Shown here in pieces: positions 40,447 to 48,755 of a stretch of DNA of 64,000 nt. The first letter of the stretch is position 1. The number at the start of each line of letters is the position of its first letter. Source of the DNA: Pseudophaeobacter flagellatus (GTDB lineage: Bacteria; Pseudomonadota; Alphaproteobacteria; Rhodobacterales; Rhodobacteraceae); NCBI RefSeq assembly GCF_021228235.1, contig NZ_JAJQRG010000007.1:62001-126000 (forward strand), in the 5' to 3' direction. Below the pieces are notes generated by a model that saw nothing but the letters and a program-made list of their open reading frames with translations, was not told the DNA's origin and did no database searches. A program made the translations under genes and the position numbers.

Positions 40447-41271
40447 ATGCGCCATACACTTCCAATTGCTCCTCAGTTCTATGTGACTGCGCCGCAGCCC
40501 TGCCCCTATCTGGAAAAACGGATGGAGCGGAAGCTGTTCACCTCGCTGCAGGGGGATGGTGCCGAGCAATTGAACAATAGCCTGTCACAACAAGGGTTTC
40601 GCCGCTCGCAGAATGTGCTTTATCGGCCCTCCTGCTCCGAGTGTTCGGCCTGCATGTCGGCGCGGATTAATACCAGCGCCTTTACCATGACCCGCAGCCA
40701 GAAGCGCGTTTTGAAACGCAACGCCAGCCTGCAGCGCCGCGCCACCTCGCCCTGGGCGACAGAGGACCAGTACAGCCTGTTTCGCCGCTATCTGGACAGC
40801 CGCCATTCAGATGGCGGCATGGCGGATATGGATGTCTTTGAATACGCCGCGATGATCGAGGAAACGCCGATCCGCACCCGCGTCATAGAATATACCGAAC
40901 CGCAGTTCAGCGAACTTATTGCGGTGTCTTTGACAGATGTGCTCGAAGATGGGCTGAGCATGGTCTATTCCTTTTATAACCCGGATCAGCCGCAGAACTC
41001 GATTGGCACCTATATGATCCTTGATCATATCAGGATCGCGCAGGAAAGCGGCCTGCCCTATGTCTATCTTGGCTATTGGGTGCCGGGCAGCAGCAAGATG
41101 GCCTATAAGGAAAAATTCTCGGGCCTTGAGATCTATCATCAAGGCAGCTGGAAAAAGATGCAGGATCCGGCTGATTTTTCCGAAAGCACCCACCCCCTAT
41201 CAGCAGATCCCATTGCAGAACAGGTGGCCAATATCCAGCTGCCGCAATCCCCGCTGCACCGCAGCCGCTGA
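40447..41271 (+). CDS. bpt: Aspartate/glutamate leucyltransferase (bacterial ATE family)
   Basis: A 274-residue aminoacyl-tRNA-protein transferase of the Bpt/ATE family. It transfers leucine from leucyl-tRNA onto N-terminal Asp or Glu of proteins, marking them for ClpAPS (N-degron pathway). The N-terminal domain has [22 protein letters not shown] and the Cys cluster [14 protein letters not shown], and the C-terminal GNAT-like domain has [26 protein letters not shown]. The YLGYWV-S-M-YK motif is diagnostic. Length is normal. It has a single-gene layout, upstream of a terminator shared with the TRAP operon. Confidence 0.93.
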   Translation: MRHTLPIAPQFYVTAPQPCPYLEKRMERKLFTSLQGDGAEQLNNSLSQQGFRRSQNVLYRPSCSECSACMSARINTSAFTMTRSQKRVLKRNASLQRRATSPWATEDQYSLFRRYLDSRHSDGGMADMDVFEYAAMIEETPIRTRVIEYTEPQFSELIAVSLTDVLEDGLSMVYSFYNPDQPQNSIGTYMILDHIRIAQESGLPYVYLGYWVPGSSKMAYKEKFSGLEIYHQGSWKKMQDPADFSESTHPLSADPIAEQVANIQLPQSPLHRSR

Positions 41272-41425
41272 CGCGCCTCGCCTATCGGCTAGCCCGCTTC
41301 ACTTCATTCTCCCCCTATACTTATCTGTTCGCTGGCCACTTCCCATGGGGGTGGAACAGGGCTGCCTGTGCCGCTCTGTGGTGCGGCATGCCGCGCGGTA
41401 TCTGGGCCACCACATATGGCATAGA

Positions 41426-41451
41426 AAAAGGGCCCCTTCCGGGGCCCTTTT
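41426..41451. terminator. Bidirectional terminator between bpt and dctM
   Basis: AAAAGGGCCCC-TTCC-GGGGCCCTTTT is a perfect 11-bp stem flanked by A and T runs on either side, suited to both converging transcripts. Confidence 0.9.
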
Positions 41452-41477
41452 AGTCATGTCAAACCTGCTGGACAGGG

Positions 41478-43832
41478 TTAGTTCGGGATCAAGGCCGGCA
41501 CGATGGTCACGATCGATGGGAAGAACCACAGGATCGCCAGACCAGCCACCTGGATCAGCACGAAGGGCAGAACCCCGCGATAGATATGCCCCGTCGTCAC
41601 CTCTTTTGGTGCCACCCCGCGCAGATAGAACAGCGCAAAGCCAAAGGGCGGGGTCAGGAAGGAGGTCTGCAGGTTCACCGCCACCATGATCGTCACCCAT
41701 TTGGGATCAAACGACCCGCCGTAGATAACCGGCCCAACAATCGGGATCACGATGTAGATGATCTCAAGGAAGTCGAGCACAAACCCAAGGAAGAACAGCA
41801 CTATCATAACGATCAGAAAGACCGTCAGCTCGTTGTCAAAGCTCTTCAGGAACTGCTGGATATAGTGTTCGCCACCAAAGGAAATCACCACCAGGTTGAG
41901 CAGCTGAGAGCCGATCAGAATGGTGAAGACCATAGAGGTCACCTTGGCAGTTTCCCGCACCACTGGGGTCAGCACGCCACCTTTGAACAACACCCAGCAG
42001 CCATAGAGCAGACCAAAGAGCGCATAAAGATAGGCACCATAGGCGAAGAAGAAAGCAATCCAGCTTTCAAAGCTGACATTTTCCTGGTTGATCCGCAGAT
42101 CAAAGTTCACCCCGATCAGGATTGCAACCATCACGGCAAGGGTCGCCCAGATGATGATCTTGCCAGAACGCCCCTCATCCTGCAGGCGACGATAGGCCGC
42201 CAGCATGATCGCACCACCGGCCCCAAGCGCCGCTGCCGGCGTCGGGTTGGTAATGCCACCCAGGATAGAACCCAGCACCGCAACAATCAGAACCAGCGGT
42301 GGGAAAACCACCCGGATCAGGTCATTCCGGGCACATCGCGCCGCGGCTTCACGGGCGCCATAAAGCGCCAGCACAGCAGGAAGCGCAAGCAGCAGCACTG
42401 TTACACCTGGTGTCGTCGTTGGTGCCACCAAAAGCACATCAACCAACAGAACCAGCAGCAGGCCAATCGCCCCCAGGATCAGTGGTTTGACATCCCTTGA
42501 CGGAGCCACACCGCGACCGATTGCCAGCACAAGCCCCAGCATAACCACAAGAATGGTAATCCCAGTGCCAATTGGCGCGGCATTTGCAATCTTGTCGACC
42601 TGGGCCTGGGCGAACTCTTCCTCTGTCAGCTTGGTTGCCTGGGCAACCCCGCCAGCGGCTTCAATCGCCACCTGTTCCGCAATAGCTGCATCCCAGGCCT
42701 CTTGGCCGTGCAGGTCGATCATGGCGGCCTGACAGTCAGGTCCCACATTGGTCCGCAGCGACGCGGTTTGCCCGGCGTCCGAAAAGGCCGAAATCGTGAC
42801 GTTCTGTGACCCGATCACCCCCAAAGACCCCAGAAGCATGGCACCACCGATGATGGCAGCAGGTGCGCCGAGGAACCACAGCAGGGCCTCATTTCGGGTG
42901 ACCGGCTCGTTCGAGCTGGCTTCCAGCGCCACAGCCGGAGCCTTTTCCGGGTTCAGCATCGCATAACCAAAGGCATAGAGCGCATAGAGCAACGCCAGCA
43001 TAATCCCCGGCAACAGCGCCGCCTGGAACAATGTGCCCACCGAAACAACAGCGGGTTCCCCCAGATAGGTCAGGGCGTCGGAACAGCCGACATCCATCGC
43101 GCGGTTTTCCTGCGCGGTAGAGTAGAGATCCCCCGCCAGAGTGCCCAAGAGAACGATCACGATTGACGGCGGAATAATCTGCCCCAATGTGCCAGAGGCC
43201 GCGATGACCCCGGTTGCCAGTTCTGGCGAGTAGTTGTTGCGCAGCATGGTGGGCAGAGCCAGCAGGCCCATGGTCACCACGGTTGCCCCAACAATCCCGG
43301 TAGACGCGGCAAGGAAGGCCCCAACCACAACAATTGAAACCGCCAGACCACCGGGCAGTGGGCCAAAGACCCGCGCCATTGTGGTCAACAGGTCATTGGC
43401 GATTTTTGACCGTTCCAGGGTGATCCCCATCAGAACGAACATCAAGACCGCCAGCAGGGTTTCAATAGATGCCCCCGCCAGAACCCGTTCGTTCATCCGG
43501 TTCACGATGAAGGAAACGTTGCGGTCCATCGCATATTCCCAGCCCTGTATAAAGACAGGTTCTGCAATGCGTGGTAGTTCCGGATAGCGGAAGACCGAAA
43601 TAACATCGGGTTTCACCCCACTGTTCACCAGATCCTGATACACTGCGGACGATGTATCAATGGCTTGGTGGATCAGCAGCCCGGCACTATCCAGCGCCGC
43701 GATGATCCCGAAGGAGATGATACCAGCACCGCCGATGGCAAAGGCCACCGGGAAGCCGGAGAGGATGCCTCCGAAAAGGCATAGGAATACGATGATCAGG
43801 CCGAGTTCGACGCCATCAAGACCGAATAGCAT
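41478..43832 (-). CDS. TRAP transporter large permease (DctM type), enlarged
   Basis: A 784-residue DctM-family permease, about 350 residues longer than the usual 430. The N-terminal half has the family opening IIVFLCLFGGILSGFPVAFAIGGAG and GVIAASGTLGQIIPPSIVIVLLG, and the C-terminal end has TPPFGFALFYLRGVAPKEVTTGHIYRGV. Between them lie extra membrane segments and a soluble Ala/Gln-rich stretch (CQAAMIDLHGQEAWDAAIAE, EEEFAQAQVDKIANAAPIG). An early insert (VKPDVISVFRYPELPRIAEP) is also unusual. Enlarged DctM of this type pairs with TakP-like binding proteins. It imports carboxylate-type solutes with sodium. The gene follows dctQ by 17 bp. Confidence 0.9.
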   Translation of the reverse strand: MLFGLDGVELGLIIVFLCLFGGILSGFPVAFAIGGAGIISFGIIAALDSAGLLIHQAIDTSSAVYQDLVNSGVKPDVISVFRYPELPRIAEPVFIQGWEYAMDRNVSFIVNRMNERVLAGASIETLLAVLMFVLMGITLERSKIANDLLTTMARVFGPLPGGLAVSIVVVGAFLAASTGIVGATVVTMGLLALPTMLRNNYSPELATGVIAASGTLGQIIPPSIVIVLLGTLAGDLYSTAQENRAMDVGCSDALTYLGEPAVVSVGTLFQAALLPGIMLALLYALYAFGYAMLNPEKAPAVALEASSNEPVTRNEALLWFLGAPAAIIGGAMLLGSLGVIGSQNVTISAFSDAGQTASLRTNVGPDCQAAMIDLHGQEAWDAAIAEQVAIEAAGGVAQATKLTEEEFAQAQVDKIANAAPIGTGITILVVMLGLVLAIGRGVAPSRDVKPLILGAIGLLLVLLVDVLLVAPTTTPGVTVLLLALPAVLALYGAREAAARCARNDLIRVVFPPLVLIVAVLGSILGGITNPTPAAALGAGGAIMLAAYRRLQDEGRSGKIIIWATLAVMVAILIGVNFDLRINQENVSFESWIAFFFAYGAYLYALFGLLYGCWVLFKGGVLTPVVRETAKVTSMVFTILIGSQLLNLVVISFGGEHYIQQFLKSFDNELTVFLIVMIVLFFLGFVLDFLEIIYIVIPIVGPVIYGGSFDPKWVTIMVAVNLQTSFLTPPFGFALFYLRGVAPKEVTTGHIYRGVLPFVLIQVAGLAILWFFPSIVTIVPALIPN

Positions 43833-43849
43833 ATCAGCTGTCCCTTAGG

Positions 43850-44776
43850 TTAATGAGCGCCTTCATAGGCTTCTTCGCCCTCTCCAAGGGTATCCTTGTC
43901 GAGGTATTTATTTTCACTGCCCTGTCCTTCGATGAACTCCAAAAGGGAGCGATAGAAGAAGGCAGCAGCATGCACAAAGACGATGCCAGCGAATGTCACC
44001 AGCAAGATCTTGAAGAGAAAGTAACCGTTAAAGCCATTCGGGCTGAAGCCGATGGTTTCAACGTTCCAGCGCAGCGCGCGGGCCTTCATTACCAGGCGTT
44101 CCAGGCTGTCAGAGGCCGAAGGCTTGGGCACGATGAGGTGGCGCCACAGGAAGTACCAGCCATACATCCAGGTCAGCACGGCCGCTGGCATCATGAAGAT
44201 CAGCGACCCCACCATGTCGACCACTCTCTTGGCGCGGAAACTGATGCCGGAATAGATCAGATCCACCCGCACATGTCCGCCCTGCACAAAGGTGTAGGTC
44301 ACACAAAGGCAGACCACCAAGGCATTGTAGAGCTTCAGTTCTTCGGCAAACCAGCTGATGTCTTTTTCAACCGCGATGCCAAGACCAAAACTCATGTCTG
44401 GGCGCGCAAAGATCCGCTGCATAAAGACGATGATGATCTGTTGGATCACCATGATCAGACCAGCCCAGGCAAAGAACCGCCCGATGCCATTGGCAAAGCC
44501 TTCCAGCACCCGCACCATGCCCCACATGAACTGGCGTCGATAGATGCCAATCGCAGTCAGGATCAGAAACAGGGTGAAGACCACAAAAAAGAACTCGACC
44601 GAGCCGCCATAGTAAACAAAGCGCATGATCGAGGTCTTGTCAGACCAATCAAGCCAGAGCTGCGGGTGGGTTACGGCGTAGCCGAAATTATAAAAGGCGC
44701 CGGCGATGTTCTGGACCAGCCAGATCAGGCCGTTGAACAGAGCGCCGAAAAAGGAAATGCCTGTGTCGTCCTGCAT
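43850..44776 (-). CDS. TRAP transporter small permease (DctQ type)
   Basis: A protein of 308 residues, longer than the usual 160-200 DctQ. It has several membrane helices (FNGLIWLVQNIAGAFYNFGY, FFFVVFTLFLILTAIGIY, the DctQ core LIMVIQQIIIVFMQRI, and VVDMVGSLIFMMPAAVLTWMYGWYFLWRHL) and a charged C-terminal tail. It partners DctM in the membrane. The GAGGGA before the ATG at 44776 decides the start; an in-frame ATG at 44797 adds seven residues. It lies 154 bp after the dctP stop, beyond a terminator-like stem, so permease expression is probably below that of the binding protein. Confidence 0.88.
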   Translation of the reverse strand: MQDDTGISFFGALFNGLIWLVQNIAGAFYNFGYAVTHPQLWLDWSDKTSIMRFVYYGGSVEFFFVVFTLFLILTAIGIYRRQFMWGMVRVLEGFANGIGRFFAWAGLIMVIQQIIIVFMQRIFARPDMSFGLGIAVEKDISWFAEELKLYNALVVCLCVTYTFVQGGHVRVDLIYSGISFRAKRVVDMVGSLIFMMPAAVLTWMYGWYFLWRHLIVPKPSASDSLERLVMKARALRWNVETIGFSPNGFNGYFLFKILLVTFAGIVFVHAAAFFYRSLLEFIEGQGSENKYLDKDTLGEGEEAYEGAH

Positions 44777-44883
44777 TGTTCCCTCGGATGATTGCATGCG
44801 GCGGGTTCGAGGCGCGGTTTGCTCAGCATGAGCATCCTATGGGAATGACCCCTGCCTTCTGGCCTGCGGCAAAAATGAAAAAG

Positions 44884-44910
44884 GGACCCCCCGCGCCCGG
44901 CGGGGGGTCC
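44884..44910 (-). terminator. Partial terminator between dctP and dctQ
   Basis: On the minus strand GGACCCCCCG ... CGGGGGGTCC gives a stem of about 10-11 bp followed by a T-rich tract (CCCTTTTTCATTTTT). It lies 20 bp after the dctP stop. It probably lowers read-through into the permease genes, as often seen for binding-protein genes. Confidence 0.8.
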
Positions 44911-44930
44911 AAAAGATGCGTCAGGGGCGA

Positions 44931-46013
44931 TTAGCCCAGAACGCGGTCGCGCTGTGCGGTGTACACACCGGACGACAGGTTCTGCCAGCCGGAGGAAGAC
45001 TTCATCGACTTCATGGCGCTGTCGTAGATTTTCTTGAACAGCTCGTCGCCCATGTTTTCGTCCATGACTTCTTTCGAAGCCGCACCAAAAGCATCCCAGA
45101 CGGAGTCAGGGAATTCCATGACCTTGACGCCACCAGCCTGCAGACGCTGCAGCGCAGCACCGTTGTTGGCCAGGAACTGTGTCAGGTTCCACTGGTGGCA
45201 TTCACCAGAGGCGATTTCGATGATCTTCTGATGCGCAGGCGACAGGCTTTCAAAGACGTCACGGTTGGTCGCAACCGACAGACCAGCACCTGGCTCGTGG
45301 AAGCCGGCGGTGTAGTAGGTCTTGGTGATTTCCTGGAAACCGGCTTTTTCATCCGCCCAGGGGCCGATCCACTCAGTGCCGTCGATGGCACCAGAGGACA
45401 ACGCCTGATACACTTCGGAACCGGGGATGTTCTGAACGGAGGCACCCAGTTTACCCAGGGCTTTACCGCCGAGGCCAGGCATACGGAACTTCAGACCGTT
45501 GAAATCTTCGGGGCTGTTGATCTCTTTGGAGAACCAGCCGCCAGCCTGGGCGCCGGTGTTGCCGCCGAGGAAGGATTTCAGACCAAAGATCTGGCCCAGC
45601 TCGTCGTGCAGCTCCATGCCGCCGTCCTGGTAGTACCAGTTGGCCAGTTCCTGCGCGGTCATGCCCATGGGCACGGCGGTGAAGAAGGCATAGCCTGGGT
45701 GCTGACCAACAAAGTAGTAGTCGGCGCCGTGATACATATCGGCCTGACCAGAGGATACCGCGTCAAACACTTCAAACGCACCAACCAGTTCACCGGCGGC
45801 TTTGATGTCAACGGTCAGCTGACCATCGGACATGGCGGTGACATTGTCGGCAACGCGCTGAGCGGCGTCAAACACGCCTGCCAGACCGCGGCCCCAGGTG
45901 GTGACCATGGTCAGGGTGCGTTTACCCTGTGCGTATGCCGGTGCGGCCAGAGTGGTTGCAGCTGCGGCGGTCCCGCCCAGCGCAGAGGTTTTCAAAAAAG
46001 AACGACGATCCAT
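44931..46013 (-). CDS. TRAP transporter substrate-binding protein (TakP-like)
   Basis: A 360-residue periplasmic DctP-family receptor with a twin-arginine signal (MDRRSFLKTSALGGTAAA, cleaved near APAYAQG). The mature protein has the family core MYHGADYYFVGQHPGYAFFT, FNGLKFRMPGLGGKALGKLG and EVYQALSSGAIDGTEWIGPWADEK. The binding-site Arg (RMPGLGG) and the Trp region match TakP, which binds 2-oxo acids with sodium. Carboxylate or keto-acid uptake is therefore the leading guess. GGAG precedes the ATG. The divergent two-component system starts 249 bp away and presumably controls it. Confidence 0.92.
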   Translation of the reverse strand: MDRRSFLKTSALGGTAAAATTLAAPAYAQGKRTLTMVTTWGRGLAGVFDAAQRVADNVTAMSDGQLTVDIKAAGELVGAFEVFDAVSSGQADMYHGADYYFVGQHPGYAFFTAVPMGMTAQELANWYYQDGGMELHDELGQIFGLKSFLGGNTGAQAGGWFSKEINSPEDFNGLKFRMPGLGGKALGKLGASVQNIPGSEVYQALSSGAIDGTEWIGPWADEKAGFQEITKTYYTAGFHEPGAGLSVATNRDVFESLSPAHQKIIEIASGECHQWNLTQFLANNGAALQRLQAGGVKVMEFPDSVWDAFGAASKEVMDENMGDELFKKIYDSAMKSMKSSSGWQNLSSGVYTAQRDRVLG

Positions 46014-46111
46014 TATAGTGCTCCTCCCATAAGTAGTCCCTATGTCCGGCTTTTGCCGAACGGATCTTTTCGAGTGGCGTCAGCCTAGCGACGGAATGGC
46101 GCTTGTGAATA

Positions 46112-46127
46112 CCTAGTACTGCGTAGG
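46112..46127. promoter_or_regulatory. Possible operator in the dctP/histidine-kinase divergent region
   Basis: CCTAGTACTGCGTAGG is an imperfect dyad (CCTA ... TAGG) about 100 bp upstream of dctP and about 135 bp upstream of the kinase. Its TAGTAC-TGCGTAG core resembles sites of NarL/LuxR-type response regulators. The neighbouring regulator at 47780 is the candidate binder. The rest of the 249-bp gap shows no obvious sigma-70 hexamer pair. Confidence 0.35.
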
Positions 46128-46262
46128 CGGTGCAAAAACTGGCCATTCCTGAATGCTGGGCCATCGATTTTTGCGAATCCGTCGCGAATTCACGAGGCAA
46201 CATAGCAAAATGCCAAAGCCAGACCTTTGATTCGGTAGCGAGATTGCGTAACGATTCGGCGC

Positions 46263-47684
46263 ATGGCCAATTTTCGCATGATTTTTCGACCGAACTACGC
46301 ACAGAAGCTCTCGATTCTGGCCACGCTGCCGCTTGTGGTTGCAGTGGCGGCAATTGCCCTCCTGATCGCCTTTGAGTCGCGCAGCTCTGCCGAGCGGGAA
46401 ATTCAGGCGCTGCAACAGCAGCTCTTGGCGGCCAAAAAGGCCGAACTGCGCAACTATGTGACCCAGGCGCGCAACGGGTTTTCCTTCATCTATGGCCGCG
46501 CCGCACCTGACGATGAAGAGGCCAAGCAACAGGTCACGCAGATCCTGTCTTCGATGATCTATGGCACCGATGGGTTCTTCTTTGTCTATGATTACGACGG
46601 CACCAATCTTGTCAGCCCGCGTCAGACAGAGTTCATCACCCGCAACTGGACTGGCCTGAAGGACAGCCAGGGCACCCCGGTGGTGGATGAATTCATCCGC
46701 CTGGCCCGACAGGGGGCGGGCTGGCATAGCTTTATGTGGCAAAAACCTTCAACCGGGGAAGAAGCGCGCATGATCGCCTATGTTGTCGGCCTGCAAGACT
46801 GGCAGTGGGCCGTCGGCACCGGCGTCTTTATCGACGATGTGCTGGCCACGGTTGCAACCGCCCGCGCCGAGGTGGAATCGCGGGTGCAGCGCACATTCTT
46901 CTATACAGGCGCAATCGCGCTAGCGGCGCTGATAATTGTCTTTGCCTCGGGCATGGTGCTGAACATCCGCGAACGCCGCCTTGCCGATGTGAAACTGAAA
47001 GAGCTGACCCAGCGGGTTTTTGACACCCAGGAGGAAGAGCGCGGCCGAGTGGCGCGCGAATTGCACGATGGCATCAGCCAGATCCTGGTCGGCGTGCGCT
47101 ACACACTCGACACGGCCAGCCGACAGCTCAAACGTGGCGAATTGCAGCGCGCCCTCCCGCCCCTGGACAAAGGGATCGAGAACCTCGCCACCGCCATCAC
47201 CGAAGTGCGCCGGATCAGCCGTGATCTGCGGCCCGGGGTGCTGGATGATCTGGGGCTGGGGCCGGCGCTGCAGGCGCTGACAGATGATTTTGCCCAGCGC
47301 ACGGGTATTACCTCCAACTTCAGCACGGTGGTGTTTCGCAACCGACTGGATGCCGAGGCCAAGATCGCGCTGTACCGGATTGCCCAAGAGGCCCTGATGA
47401 ATATCGAGCGCCATGCAGACGCCACAGAGATGTCGATGGATTTGCGCGGCCATGCCAAGGGGGCGACGCTGCGGATCTCTGACAATGGTACCGGCCTGCC
47501 CCCCGAACAGGATCGTTCCGGGGCGGGCATTGGCCTACGCAACATGCAAGAACGCATAGAGCAGCTTGACGGCACCTTACGCATTCTGTCATCACGTGGC
47601 ACCCAGAGCGGCACAATGATCGAAGCCATCCTACCCCTGAGCCATCTGCTGGCACCTGCTGGTACTAGGGGAAAGCCTGAATGA
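46263..47684 (+). CDS. Cache-domain sensor histidine kinase (NarL type)
   Basis: A 473-residue membrane kinase. TM1 (about 18-36) and TM2 (about 213-233) bracket a periplasmic single-Cache sensor (about 37-212, with GFSFIYGRAAPDDEEAKQQVTQ, GTDGFFFVYDYDGTNLVSP and VVGLQDWQWAVGTGVFIDDV). The cytoplasmic HisKA_3 dimerisation helix has the phospho-acceptor H268 (EEERGRVARELHDGISQIL). The HATPase_c domain ends it (NIERHADATEMS, ISDNGTGLPPEQDRSGAGIGLRNMQERI). Cache sensors of this type often detect small carboxylates. The stop overlaps the possible start of the response-regulator ORF (ATGATGA). The start could also be the ATG at 46278. Confidence 0.92.
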   Translation: MANFRMIFRPNYAQKLSILATLPLVVAVAAIALLIAFESRSSAEREIQALQQQLLAAKKAELRNYVTQARNGFSFIYGRAAPDDEEAKQQVTQILSSMIYGTDGFFFVYDYDGTNLVSPRQTEFITRNWTGLKDSQGTPVVDEFIRLARQGAGWHSFMWQKPSTGEEARMIAYVVGLQDWQWAVGTGVFIDDVLATVATARAEVESRVQRTFFYTGAIALAALIIVFASGMVLNIRERRLADVKLKELTQRVFDTQEEERGRVARELHDGISQILVGVRYTLDTASRQLKRGELQRALPPLDKGIENLATAITEVRRISRDLRPGVLDDLGLGPALQALTDDFAQRTGITSNFSTVVFRNRLDAEAKIALYRIAQEALMNIERHADATEMSMDLRGHAKGATLRISDNGTGLPPEQDRSGAGIGLRNMQERIEQLDGTLRILSSRGTQSGTMIEAILPLSHLLAPAGTRGKPE

Positions 47685-47779
47685 TGAGCCGCAGATCAAA
47701 TCATCCTGATGTCACCAGCTCTGGGCTGGCGACTGACGATACCGCTGCCAGCGGCCAGGTAGAGGCCAAAGGAAAAGAC

Positions 47780-48424
47780 ATGACTGATGTAACGCGCGTT
47801 TTGATCGTCGATGACCACCCCATGGTGGCCGAAGGCATCCAGTCCATTCTCGAAAGCTATGACGACATCGAGGTTCTGGCCTGCCTCGTGGATGGGGTCG
47901 AAGCGGTGGAACAGGCAGTCACCCTGGCCCCGCATGTTATCCTGATGGATCTTAACATGCCGCGCCTTAGCGGGTTGAGCGCCACCGAGATGATCCTGGA
48001 GCGCCTGCCCGAAACCCGGATCGTGATCCTGTCGATGCATGACAGCCCCGAATATATCTCAACCGCGCTGAGCCATGGGGCCATGGGCTATATCCTGAAG
48101 GATGTACCCACCGACGAGATCAAGCAGGCGATTGATGCGGTGGTGCGCGGAGAGCGCTATCTCTGTACTGGGGCGGAAGGCTCGCTCAAACCCAAAGATG
48201 GCGAGACACGCGAGGCCCTGACTGGGCGCGAACAGACCATTCTGCTTGAACTGGCGCAGGGGAAATCCAACAAGGAAGTCGCGCTAACCCTGGATATCTC
48301 GGTACGCACGGTCGAAACCCACCGCAAGAACATCAAGCGCAAACTGGGCATTTCCTCTACTGCCGGCCTGACCCGCTATGCCCTGGAACACGGCGTTTTG
48401 CAGGGTACCGGGCACGAGTTTTAA
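47780..48424 (+). CDS. NarL/LuxR-family response regulator
   Basis: A 214-residue response regulator. The receiver domain (about 3-120) has the acidic pair DD in VLIVDDHP, phospho-acceptor D57 in VILMDLNMP and the Lys in GYILKDVP. The GerE-type HTH (about 145-210) reads LTGREQTILLELAQGKSNKEVALTLDISVRTVETHRKNIKRKLGI. It is the partner of the Cache kinase. The ATG at 47780 has a strong AAAGGAAAAG site and gives the family length. A longer frame begins at 47681, overlapping the kinase stop, and would add 33 unconserved residues. Regulation of the divergent TRAP operon is the natural inference. Confidence 0.9.
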   Translation: MTDVTRVLIVDDHPMVAEGIQSILESYDDIEVLACLVDGVEAVEQAVTLAPHVILMDLNMPRLSGLSATEMILERLPETRIVILSMHDSPEYISTALSHGAMGYILKDVPTDEIKQAIDAVVRGERYLCTGAEGSLKPKDGETREALTGREQTILLELAQGKSNKEVALTLDISVRTVETHRKNIKRKLGISSTAGLTRYALEHGVLQGTGHEF

Positions 48425-48540
48425 CCCGGCTCAGGTGTTTTCCGCCGAAATAGTCTGCGTATTTTTTCACTAATTACAAAAAAAACTAAATATACGCAAC
48501 AAAATGTCCCAAAACAGCTATTTTTCGGTGTCTTTGCCTG

Positions 48541-48568
48541 TTGACGCCCCGTTCCAGCAGACATAATG
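48541..48568 (+). promoter_or_regulatory. Probable ilv promoter
   Basis: TTGACG (48541-48546) is followed by CATAAT/ATAATG at 48562-48568, giving a 15-16 bp spacer. The implied start near 48575 lies about 37 nt before the leader peptide. The AT-rich stretch upstream (48455-48515) may help as an UP-like element. The whole 48425-48755 leader region is otherwise described by the leader peptide and attenuator. Confidence 0.5.
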
Positions 48569-48611
48569 TCCGCTGCAACGTAGTACAGCAGCACACAGGG
48601 AGAGCCTGGCC

Positions 48612-48659
48612 ATGACCAGCCTAGTCGTAATTGTAGGAACCAAGCGCATGGGCCGGTAA
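48612..48659 (+). CDS. ilv operon leader peptide
   Basis: A 15-residue ORF (MTSLVVIVGTKRMGR) with AGGGAG nine bases upstream. Five consecutive branched-chain codons (Leu-Val-Val-Ile-Val, 48621-48635) let a ribosome sense the supply of charged tRNA-Leu, tRNA-Val and tRNA-Ile. It is followed by a segment that can pair across the leader (48644-48652 with 48678-48686) and then by the attenuator terminator. This is the classic architecture of attenuation of acetolactate synthase operons. It was too short for the ORF scan. Confidence 0.88.
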   Translation: MTSLVVIVGTKRMGR

Positions 48660-48684
48660 CGGTAGACCACAATCAAACCCATGC

Positions 48685-48715
48685 GCCTCCCCTTGAATAA
48701 GCGGAGGCTTTTTTT
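48685..48715 (+). terminator. Attenuator terminator of ilvIH
   Basis: GCCTCC-C-CTT / AAG-C-GGAGGC is a 10-position stem with one C-C mismatch and a GAAT loop, followed by seven T. It sits between the leader peptide and ilvI, so it stops transcription when branched-chain amino acids are plentiful. Confidence 0.85.
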
Positions 48716-48755
48716 ATGCGTAATGGACGATGCCGCCAATTGGAGCAAAAAGCAG

